Source: Bin5 sp963662575 (GTDB lineage: Bacteria; Chloroflexota; Anaerolineae; Caldilineales; Caldilineaceae). From it: a stretch of 64,000 bases of DNA. The translations under genes were made by a program, and so were the position numbers. This document shows, piece by piece, positions 8,822 through 15,737 of the stretch (positions are counted from its first letter, which is position 1; each line of letters opens with the position of its first letter). The stretch is taken from contig OY759723.1 of NCBI GenBank assembly GCA_963662575.1, forward strand, positions 2,728,001 through 2,792,000. The letters are read 5' to 3'. The notes under the pieces are model-generated. The model was not told where the DNA came from. It saw only the letters and a list, made by a program, of their open reading frames with translations, and searched no databases.

Positions 8822-9949
8822 TCATGCACCGCCCACCTTGTCGAACCGGTCCAGCCGGAACCGCTCCACCGGATAGTCGGTGGAGCCGTCCGCGGCTAAG
8901 TCAGCCAGGATCTTCCCAATGAGGGTCGAAAACTTGAACCCGTGCCCGGAGAATCCCGCGCCCACGAGTACATTTGGATTGCGGGGATGGGAGCCAATGA
9001 GAAAGTCCCGGTCCGGTGTCAACGTATACATGCAGGTCGATCCTTCGACGTAGGAGAAGCCGCTTCCTGGCATAATGGATTCAAGCCATTGCTGCAGTTC
9101 ATCGCGCTTAGCAAGGTCTAGAGTTCGATCGACTTCAGAGGGAGAGAATTCAGCGCCAAGTCCATCATCCGCGACCTTAAGCCCCGGGCCGTAGTCGGGA
9201 AAGCCGTAGAACTTGGTGTCGCTGTCGCCATAGACGGGCAGGGGGCCGGGCTGGTAAGGGGCTCGGTTTTTTGGTCGAAAGTAGAACTTCTGCTGGCGCG
9301 TAACGCGCAGCGGAAGCGCAAGCTCCGCCAGGATCTCGGAGGCCCAAGGGCCCGGCGAGATGATAAGCCGTTCGCAGCGGTACTGGCCGGCGGATGTCTC
9401 TAGCACCGGCGACTCCCCGCTAAGGTCAATACGATCGACGCGAACCTGGTCGTGGATGGTTGCCCCAAAACGCTGCGCCTGTTTCAGATTCGCCAGGACA
9501 CAGCGGCCCGCATCCAGAAAACCAGCCCCGGGCGTAAGGCAGGCGACGGAATCCTCAGGCAGTCGCAGTGCGGGGAACCTGGCCGAGACTTCCTGCGCCG
9601 TCAGCCTCTCATAGGGCCTTTTCAGCGCCTCCATTACGTCCATTCTCTGTTCGACATTGTCGTTGCCGGGGCGCGCGAAGTATAGCAGTCCAGTAAGGTG
9701 GAGAAGCTTCTGGTCAGAGAGGGACTCCAACTCCTGCCAAAGAGGGAGGGCCTCTTCAGCGAGCTCTACGTAGAGCGGATCATCGTAAAAGTTGCGATAG
9801 ATCCTCGAGAAGCCATGGGAGCTACCCAGGTCATGGCCGATCTGAAACTGTTCGATCCCGACCGCAGCCACCCCGCTGCGAGCAAGGTGATATAGGGCTG
9901 CGCTTCCCATGGCGCCTAATCCAACGACCAGAATGTCTGCGTTGCGCAT
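8822..9949 (-). CDS. Sarcosine oxidase / N-methyltryptophan oxidase-like flavoprotein
   Basis: The 375-residue protein is the length of monomeric sarcosine oxidase. The FAD dinucleotide motif GLGAMGS is at 10-16, followed by the SSHGFSRIYR stretch that lines the flavin. Near the C-terminus STCMYTLTPDRDF contains Cys306, at the position where this family attaches FAD covalently. The reaction expected from the family is oxidation of a secondary N-methyl amine to amine, formaldehyde and hydrogen peroxide. Lying upstream of an M19-like protein and a family-5 transporter, it may act on an N-methylated or secondary-amine product taken up by that system. This is inference. A good minus-strand promoter lies about 75 bases upstream. 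Confidence 0.87.
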   Translation of the reverse strand: MRNADILVVGLGAMGSAALYHLARSGVAAVGIEQFQIGHDLGSSHGFSRIYRNFYDDPLYVELAEEALPLWQELESLSDQKLLHLTGLLYFARPGNDNVEQRMDVMEALKRPYERLTAQEVSARFPALRLPEDSVACLTPGAGFLDAGRCVLANLKQAQRFGATIHDQVRVDRIDLSGESPVLETSAGQYRCERLIISPGPWASEILAELALPLRVTRQQKFYFRPKNRAPYQPGPLPVYGDSDTKFYGFPDYGPGLKVADDGLGAEFSPSEVDRTLDLAKRDELQQWLESIMPGSGFSYVEGSTCMYTLTPDRDFLIGSHPRNPNVLVGAGFSGHGFKFSTLIGKILADLAADGSTDYPVERFRLDRFDKVGGA

Positions 9950-10279
9950 GATTATTTGAGCCGATTTGCGTTGAGGAAAGGATGTGAACTGAGCGGCCTG
10001 GAACAGGAATTCCTACCTGAAGTCTGGCCTGATTATATGCGAAAGGAAGCAGACGATCAAGTTGCCAGAAAATGTTGAATCATTGTCGTCAGTTGACGTC
10101 GCTTGGTTAGGTCTCCTCGCCAGCGTTCCGATTGGCAAGCTCGGCCATGTCGCAGGCGTCCAGCCGCGGCAGACTGGTGCGACCGCCTGTTGCGAACGCG
10201 GCAACGCCTACGCTGTCATTGTGTGTAGGAAAGATGCGGCTGGTGCGGGAGCGAGATTCTCGTTGCTCTTCGATTTCTT
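9950..10279. other. 330-bp intergenic stretch
   Basis: It separates the BKACE gene from the flavoprotein oxidase. The only element I can support is the minus-strand promoter at 10032-10060. No conserved reading frame or repeat is visible in the rest. Confidence 0.6.
10032..10060 (-). promoter_or_regulatory. Sigma70-type promoter for the oxidase-transporter operon
   Basis: On the minus strand TTGATC (10055-10060) and a perfect TATAAT (10032-10037) are 17 bases apart. Transcription would start near 10025, about 75 bases before the oxidase start codon. It would serve the oxidase, M19-like protein, permeases and binding protein up to the terminator at 3716-3754. Confidence 0.6.
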
Positions 10280-11224
10280 CTATTTGTCGATGCCCAACAT
10301 CCGGCGCGTCTCTTCAATGGTGGCGACGCCCCGACCGAGGTCGTTGGCCATGCGGGCGATGCGCTCCACCATTTGGGCATTGCTCTGCGCCAGCTCGCCG
10401 CGTTGGTAGTGGATACAGTCCTCCAACCCGGTGCGTACATGGCCGCCCAACAGCATCGCCATCACATTCACCTGAAGCTCCTCGAGGCCGAGCGCGCATG
10501 TCTGGAAGAGGGAATCCTCGGGCAGGTTGCGAACCATGTAGAGGAAACTGTCCATGCTCGTGTTGATACCGCTCTGCTGCCCGAAGACCAGCTGCAAAAA
10601 GTAGGGCTTGTCGAGCGCGTCGCGTTGGATGAGATAGTCCAGAATGTCGAGATGGCCGGGATGGTAGAGGAAGACCTGCGGCTTGATGCCGCGCTCCCGC
10701 AGACGGTGTGCGGTGCGCTCGGAGTCGTCGAAGGTGGCAACGGTGACTTTGCTGGGCCCGCTGTCGCCGCCGGTGTAGGCGGCGCCGCCGCGAAAGGTCA
10801 TAGGCCCGGGGTTGAAGGCCATGATATCGGGGCCGGCGTCGATGGGCGCGGACTTGTAATGGTGGGCAGTGCCAACGAAATCGCTGCCCGCGGTCGCCAG
10901 GTCTGCGAATCCTTGCGAGTTGTCGACCAGGATCTGCGGCGCTTTGGCGCGCATCAGGTCGTTGATTTCGCGATAGCGGTCCGCTTCGTGGGATGACTGG
11001 GTCGGGTCGTCGGCCTGGCGGGCGTGGATGTGGATGATGGTGGCGCCGGCGGCGAAGACCTCGGCAGCAGCATCGGCCTGCTCGGCGGCGGTTACCGGCA
11101 TCGCCGGATTCTCGCTCTTCTGATGCCCACCGGTAACAACCGCGCTGATGATCACCGGCGGCATGCCTGCGCTGATCCGTTTGACATACTCGCGTTGGTT
11201 CGTGTAATCCCAGGTGATGTCCAT
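10280..11224 (-). CDS. BKACE family (DUF849) beta-keto acid cleavage enzyme
   Basis: The 314-residue TIM-barrel protein has the family zinc site: HIHAR (His65, His67) and GGHVRTGLEDC (Glu268). BKACE enzymes condense a beta-keto acid with acetyl-CoA to give acetoacetate and a new CoA ester. Known substrates include 3-keto-5-aminohexanoate, dehydrocarnitine and 5-hydroxy-beta-ketohexanoate; the actual substrate here cannot be read from sequence. The gene is fourth in a minus-strand run with two MDR dehydrogenases and an SDR, which fits oxidation of a hydroxyl to a beta-keto acid before cleavage. GAGGAGCG precedes the ATG by seven bases, and the gap to the MDR gene upstream is only 11 bases. Confidence 0.88.
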   Translation of the reverse strand: MDITWDYTNQREYVKRISAGMPPVIISAVVTGGHQKSENPAMPVTAAEQADAAAEVFAAGATIIHIHARQADDPTQSSHEADRYREINDLMRAKAPQILVDNSQGFADLATAGSDFVGTAHHYKSAPIDAGPDIMAFNPGPMTFRGGAAYTGGDSGPSKVTVATFDDSERTAHRLRERGIKPQVFLYHPGHLDILDYLIQRDALDKPYFLQLVFGQQSGINTSMDSFLYMVRNLPEDSLFQTCALGLEELQVNVMAMLLGGHVRTGLEDCIHYQRGELAQSNAQMVERIARMANDLGRGVATIEETRRMLGIDK

Positions 11225-11235
11225 GCAAACGCTCC

Positions 11236-12324
11236 TCAGTTGGGAACTATTACGCCTTTGATGAAGCCATCCAGTTCTATTTCGCCTGCGGCGGCGAGCA
11301 CTGCTGTCTCGGCCTGGGCCAGCGGGAAATGGTGTGTGACCATCTTCTCGATGGGATAGCGGCGGGATTCGACGATCTTGATGGCAGCCTGCACGGCGGG
11401 GGTATCGTGCGTATTCACGCCCTGCACGCGCAGCTCCTTGATGGGGATCTTGCTGGGAACGATGGCGACCTCCTGCGCGCCGGTATTCGAGCCGACGACG
11501 ACAACACCCAGGGGCCGCGCCAAGTCAAGAGCGAGAGGAAACGAGGCTGTAGCGCCGGTCAGGTCCACAACCAGGTCGGCCAATACGCCGTCGGTAAGCT
11601 CCAAAACGGCTTCGACCGGATCATCGCGGTCAAGATTGATTATATGGGTTGCGCCGTAAAGTTTGGACAGCTCGAAACGGTGTTTGTCGCGGGTCAGGCC
11701 GACTACGATAATCTTTGATGCACCGGCCTCGTTGGCTGCCAAGATGGCGGCCAGGCCCTGTCCGCCCGGGCCAATAACGACTACGTTATCGCCGATGGCG
11801 GCCCCGCCTTTAGTACGCACCCAGCGCAGACCGTTGCCGATGTTGGCGCAGGTCATGGCAGCGGCTTCGGCAGGCACATCCTCCGAAATACGATGCACGC
11901 GCGAATTGGGCGCCAGATACATATACTGGCTATACGCGCCCCACAGGTGAGGCGGCACGCTGGACGGCGTTGTTCCACCGTAGCCCTGATGCTCTTTGCA
12001 GAAACGATATTCGCCGAGCAGGCACCAGCGGCAGTGCCCGCAGCCGAAGAGGTGCTCGACGATGACGCGATCGCCGACCTGGACGCGCCAGCGGGCGGCG
12101 GCCCGGCTGCCGAGTTGCTCGATGTGCCCGACGAGCTCGTGCCCCATAATGAGCGGAAAACGATGGGGTTCGGTCCAATTGTAAATACGGGGATCGCTGC
12201 CGCAGACACCGCATAGTTCGACTCGCAGCAGCCCGTCGTCTTCGTTGATATTGGGCGGGTCGAAGGCCTGAATCTCCATCTTTCGCGTGGTCACTACGAC
12301 CGCGGCTTGTATTTTGGTTGACAA
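11236..12324 (-). CDS. Zinc-dependent MDR alcohol/polyol dehydrogenase
   Basis: The 362-residue protein has the full two-zinc pattern. Catalytic ligands are in GVCGSD (Cys41) and MGHE (His62, Glu63). The structural-zinc cysteines are 95, 98, 101 and 109. The NAD(P) site GPGGQG follows. It should oxidise a secondary alcohol or sugar alcohol. The start is TTG at 12322-12324, with GGAGGG six bases upstream. A GTG ten codons earlier would place that ribosome site inside the gene. It is close to the BKACE gene (11 bases) and follows a second, structurally different MDR gene, so the operon carries two alcohol dehydrogenases. Confidence 0.88.
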   Translation of the reverse strand: MSTKIQAAVVVTTRKMEIQAFDPPNINEDDGLLRVELCGVCGSDPRIYNWTEPHRFPLIMGHELVGHIEQLGSRAAARWRVQVGDRVIVEHLFGCGHCRWCLLGEYRFCKEHQGYGGTTPSSVPPHLWGAYSQYMYLAPNSRVHRISEDVPAEAAAMTCANIGNGLRWVRTKGGAAIGDNVVVIGPGGQGLAAILAANEAGASKIIVVGLTRDKHRFELSKLYGATHIINLDRDDPVEAVLELTDGVLADLVVDLTGATASFPLALDLARPLGVVVVGSNTGAQEVAIVPSKIPIKELRVQGVNTHDTPAVQAAIKIVESRRYPIEKMVTHHFPLAQAETAVLAAAGEIELDGFIKGVIVPN

Positions 12325-12398
12325 GTCAGACCCTCCATTGCCGGGAGAGAGCACCCCAGTTGGATACGCGATGCGCTACAAAATGGATGGATTTACAG

Positions 12399-13493
12399 TT
12401 AGGTCAGGTCAAAGATGACCTTCATCATCCCTGCCGCGCCTTCGTCGATCAGTCTGTAGGCCTGGGGCGCTTCCTCCAGGGCGAAGCGATGCGTGATCAG
12501 ACCGCTGACATCGAGTTTGCCGGTGTGCAACAGCTTGATGATCACATTGTGAACGCGGATGATGTCCCAGCTGCGATGGTAGAGTCCGCCATCAGGACTT
12601 TCAGGGGGCAGTCGATAGCCGCCGCTGCGAGAGTGGAGGATCTGGCCGGCGCTGCGGCAGAACTCCTCGCCCAGGTACAGGTCATCGGCCGGGCCGTCGT
12701 ACATGCCCACGGCAACGACCTTGGGGAAAGGGGTCCCGCAGTGCATTGCCAGACCGATGCCGCCCGCCTTGCCGGAACACTCGAAGCAGACGTCGGCGCC
12801 GGGCCCACCGAGGATGCGCTTCACCTCGCGCCCAACATCGCCATGGTTGGGGTTGAGGACGTAATCGGCGCCGAGGCGTTTTGCGGTTTCGAGCCGTTCA
12901 TCGAGTAGATCGATGGCAATGACCGGGTCGGCGCCGGAAAGTTTGCAGAGCTGCATTGTCAGCAGACCGACTACGCCCTGGCCGACCACTACTGCGCTCT
13001 CGCCCAGCCGCACCGGTCCGACGAGGACGGCGTCCAGTGCGACGGTGCCCAGGCTAATGAAGATGTATTTTTCGAGGTCGTCGTCCGGCGGCAGCGGGTA
13101 CGGAAAGACGTTTACGCCGACGCCGCGGGTCGTCGCCCCGACTTTGGCTCGGTCCAGGTCAAAGTTTCTGGTCTCGCGATGGTGCGCCGAACCCATCACG
13201 ACGTCGCCGACCGCCAGCTCGCCCACCTCCGCCCCGACCTCCACGACGCGGGCGACATCTTCGTAACCGTAGGTGAAGGGGTGGCTCATGGAACGCCCCT
13301 CGGTAACGAAGCCGTCGGTCTCCACGCTGCGGCCATGCCAGACGGCTTCGCCGCGAAAATGGGAGCGCTCGGTGCCATGGCTGATGCCGGAGTAAAGATT
13401 CGCGACCTTCACATCCCTGGGACCAAGCGGCGGGTCGGTATATTCGCCTATTTCCACCTGGCGAGGACCGACAAACAGGACTTCTTTCGGCAT
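12399..13493 (-). CDS. MDR-family dehydrogenase without structural zinc
   Basis: The 364-residue protein opens with a GroES-like domain containing SGISHGTERSHFRGE and TYGYEDVARVVEVG. A Rossmann domain follows with GQGVVGLL and an acidic residue at the end of beta-2 (AIDLLDERL), which suggests NAD preference. The four-cysteine lobe is absent, as in the subgroup of zinc-binding dehydrogenases related to BchC-like and sugar dehydrogenases. The substrate is unknown. It starts six bases after the SDR stop codon, so translation is probably coupled, and it shares the operon with the BKACE and MDR genes. Confidence 0.83.
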   Translation of the reverse strand: MPKEVLFVGPRQVEIGEYTDPPLGPRDVKVANLYSGISHGTERSHFRGEAVWHGRSVETDGFVTEGRSMSHPFTYGYEDVARVVEVGAEVGELAVGDVVMGSAHHRETRNFDLDRAKVGATTRGVGVNVFPYPLPPDDDLEKYIFISLGTVALDAVLVGPVRLGESAVVVGQGVVGLLTMQLCKLSGADPVIAIDLLDERLETAKRLGADYVLNPNHGDVGREVKRILGGPGADVCFECSGKAGGIGLAMHCGTPFPKVVAVGMYDGPADDLYLGEEFCRSAGQILHSRSGGYRLPPESPDGGLYHRSWDIIRVHNVIIKLLHTGKLDVSGLITHRFALEEAPQAYRLIDEGAAGMMKVIFDLT

Positions 13494-13499
13494 AGGCAG

Positions 13500-14303
13500 T
13501 TACGGAGCGAATCCGCAGGTGAGGCCGCCATCGACGAGCAGGTTGACGCCGGTGATATATTTGGCCTCGTCGGATGCCAGGAACAGGGCTGCGTAGGCGA
13601 CATCCCAGGCATCTCCCATCTTTTTCATTGGGCACAGGTTGTCCCGCTGTCTGACCATCTCGTCGACGCCCTCATCCGAATAGGCGCTTACGAGGCCTTC
13701 CCTGATGAAGGGCGTGTTCATCAGACCCGGCAGGATACAGTTCGCCCGGATGCCCTTTGGCGCATATTGCATGGCAATATTTTGGGTCAGCTGGTTGATG
13801 GCGCCTTTGGAGGCGTTGTAGGAGACACTGGGATAACCGGTGTAGCGGATGCCGGCGATGGAGGAGATGTTGACGATTGCGCCGGCCGCCTGCCTTTCCA
13901 TATGGGGGATGCAGAACTTGCAGGTCAGAAACATCCCTTTCACATTGACATTCATTAGCCGGTCCCAGTTTTCTTCGCTGATTTCGACCGGTCCGCCGAC
14001 TTCGATAATGCCGACGTTGTTATGAAGGATATCGATCCTGCCATAGGCTTCGATGCAGGCCGCTGCCATTTCCTCAACAGCCTGAGAATTGGTCACGTCA
14101 GCCTCAAAGGCGGTGCACTCCCCGCCTTCCTGCTCGATGATGCCCTTTGTCTCGTTGGCGGCCGCGGGGTTGTAATCGACGAGAAAGACCTTTGCGCCTT
14201 CGCGGGCATAGAGAACCGCGGCCGCTTTGCCGTTTCCCCAGCCGGGACCGACCGAGCCGGCCCCGGTGACGAGGGCAACTTTTCCTTTTACACGATCTGT
14301 CAT
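13500..14303 (-). CDS. Short-chain dehydrogenase/reductase (first gene of the BKACE operon)
   Basis: The 267-residue classical SDR has the nucleotide motif TGAGSVGPGWGNG (longer than the usual TGxxxGxG), the HNNVG stretch, active-site Ser147/148, Tyr162 and Lys166 in SYNASK, and an AspValAsp-type NAD pocket (FLVDYN). It probably oxidises a hydroxy acid or sugar. The ATG at 14301-14303 follows GAGGTACAG; an earlier start would add 14 unrelated residues. A promoter with an embedded palindrome lies about 250 bases upstream. It heads a compact SDR-MDR-MDR-BKACE set. Confidence 0.88.
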   Translation of the reverse strand: MTDRVKGKVALVTGAGSVGPGWGNGKAAAVLYAREGAKVFLVDYNPAAANETKGIIEQEGGECTAFEADVTNSQAVEEMAAACIEAYGRIDILHNNVGIIEVGGPVEISEENWDRLMNVNVKGMFLTCKFCIPHMERQAAGAIVNISSIAGIRYTGYPSVSYNASKGAINQLTQNIAMQYAPKGIRANCILPGLMNTPFIREGLVSAYSDEGVDEMVRQRDNLCPMKKMGDAWDVAYAALFLASDEAKYITGVNLLVDGGLTCGFAP

Positions 14304-14546
14304 CTGTACCTCACATCTGATTTGCTTGGTTGTCGGTAGTTGCAATGCCTCAGAGGAAAAGATTCACAGGCAGCCATGTTCCGGTAAGCGGTGACCGTCC
14401 ACTTTCTGGCCTGGAGGGCAGAGTAGAGAGGGAATGTAACCGCGGCACCGTTGCCATGGCTCTTGAAAGCATCATCCTCCTGGGGCGAATTTAGCCGAGT
14501 AAGTCGGTCGCTACGGCTACCAGTACAGCTCACGGGATATTGCCAG

Positions 14547-14575
14547 AATCTATCACACGTGATCTGTCTGGTCAA
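14547..14575 (-). promoter_or_regulatory. Promoter of the SDR-MDR-MDR-BKACE operon
   Basis: On the minus strand TTGACC (14570-14575) and TAGATT (14547-14552) are 17 bases apart, with a start expected near 14540. The 12-bp palindrome ATCACACGTGAT lies at 14552-14563, inside the spacer and touching the -10 box. This is a typical place for a repressor to block polymerase. Confidence 0.5.
14552..14563. promoter_or_regulatory. Palindromic operator candidate
   Basis: ATCAC and GTGAT are perfect inverted repeats separated by two bases, placed in the spacer of the predicted promoter. No regulator gene is adjacent, so the cognate protein is unknown. Confidence 0.35.
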
Positions 14576-14783
14576 TCCCATTTTCCTGGAGCCTGCTGCA
14601 GAACCGGCACTTTCATGGGCACGGCGCGCCCTGTCGAGGGGCGCCGCGGTCGTTGTTGCCGTCCAGGTATGTCAACATGCAAGGCCTGCTATAGAGAGGA
14701 GATTAACAGTGCAGACTGTGCGTCACAGGAGGCCAGATCACGCAGCGCGGAAGGGGATCGCTACTGCACTGCGTAGTTTGACG

Positions 14784-15090
14784 GTAACTACTAAGCCGCA
14801 AACATTGGCTGTCTTGATCAGCCCTTCATCGCCGACGCCATTCAGACAATCTCATCGTGTATTCGTTGGCAGCCGCCAGCTTGGATGAGCCGCACGGCTG
14901 GAATCACGACGAACGGTCGCTGAGCGATGGTTTTGGAGGGGGGCGTTGCGGGGGCGCAGCCCCTGCACAAGGGAGGGCCGAAGGCCCGACCGCCAAAATG
15001 ACAGAAATGAGTGTAGAGAAGTGAGGAGTGAGTGAGACAGCTGCACTCGCCGCGCTCAGGGTTGCGAATCAGTTGCGGCTGCCTAGCTGT
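14784..15090. repeat. Dispersed 0.3-kb element with terminal inverted repeats, copy 1
   Basis: The left end reads GTAACTACTAAGCCGCAA (14784-14801). The right end, about 15073-15088, carries the degenerate complement (TTGCGGCTGCCTAG). The centre (14939-15000) is a GC-rich block with two hairpins, near 14950-14966 and at 14975-14987 (GGGCC-GAA-GGCCC). The same centre and flanks recur at 24122-24424 and, in part, at 36850-37016. It has no coding capacity of its own, which suggests a MITE-like non-autonomous element. This is inference. Confidence 0.7.
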
Positions 15091-15135
15091 GTTTGGCGTC
15101 CAATGTTAGGGCTGATTCCACTTGTGTTAAGGGCT

Positions 15136-15639
15136 CTACGTGTTTTCGTCCTCCCCATTGATGGATTTGAGGGCGGTGCTGGCTATGTCTGCCCAGGGGC
15201 TGGGCAATTTTTCACTAATCCATTGAATGCGCTTCTGTGCCCTTTTTTCTTTGAATTCGCCGAGTTGACGCACTACAACCTGGCCCATATCGGGACCTAT
15301 CGGATAGCGACTCTCGGAGACGTGTTTGAAGAAATTTTCAAGCAGTTCAAGCAAGTGCAGGCGGATCTCCTCTGTGTCAGGAGAGGCCAGCCACACTTCG
15401 CGATCGTTGCCCGACCCACCAGAATGACGTGTTAGCGGCCCGATCGGAATAGGATCGCGGTTGGGCCTTCGGTGCGGGTGGTTGGCGCAGTAGGTCCAGA
15501 AGGGATTCTCGATGGAGACTTGCCTGATTTCGCAGTAGGGTTCCACATTGCTGTCGTGGGCCCTGTTGTAACCTTTTTCACCGTGGTTCCTGCGGTTGAA
15601 CCAGCAGGTTCCACAGCAGTCTGAGCCGCCATTGGGCAT
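15136..15639 (-). CDS. Small cysteine-rich protein of unknown function
   Basis: The 167-residue protein starts MPNGGSDCCGTCWFNRRNHG. It carries further cysteines in EPYCEIR and TYCANHPHRRP, a pattern that looks like a metal-binding N-terminal region. The C-terminal half is helical and charged and has no domain I can name. Similar short proteins with the CCGTCWFN opening occur in other bacteria as conserved hypotheticals; this is memory, not a search. The ATG at 15637-15639 follows AAAAGGA; a longer frame would begin inside the terminator region. It has a terminator directly upstream, so it needs its own promoter or read-through. Confidence 0.7.
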   Translation of the reverse strand: MPNGGSDCCGTCWFNRRNHGEKGYNRAHDSNVEPYCEIRQVSIENPFWTYCANHPHRRPNRDPIPIGPLTRHSGGSGNDREVWLASPDTEEIRLHLLELLENFFKHVSESRYPIGPDMGQVVVRQLGEFKEKRAQKRIQWISEKLPSPWADIASTALKSINGEDENT

Positions 15640-15664
15640 GGTAAACAGTCCTTTTCGGGGGGTA

Positions 15665-15704
15665 CAAAAAGAGGCGAAAGCGCCAGATGTTCCGCTTTCG
15701 CCTC
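15665..15704 (-). terminator. Terminator after the six-repeat lipoprotein gene
   Basis: A perfect 12-bp inverted repeat (GAGGCGAAAGCG at 15671-15682 with 15693-15704) is followed on the minus strand by five T residues. It lies 33 bases past the lipoprotein stop codon. Confidence 0.87.
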
Positions 15705-15737
15705 TAAACAAAGGCAATGGAATTGCTGAGAGGACAA

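Larger units (their letters stand above)
14304..15135. other. 832-bp intergenic region
   Basis: It holds the promoter and palindrome of the SDR operon (14547-14575), a GC-rich hairpin with one bulge at about 14623-14645, and copy 1 of the dispersed 0.3-kb element (14784-15090). I see no gene here. The small reading frames that cross the element are shadows of the repeat. Confidence 0.65.

Noticed and set aside
14938..15000. Rho-independent terminator or tRNA at the GC-rich hairpins
   Set aside because: There is no T-run and no cloverleaf. The same block recurs at two other places with terminal inverted repeats, so a dispersed element explains it better.
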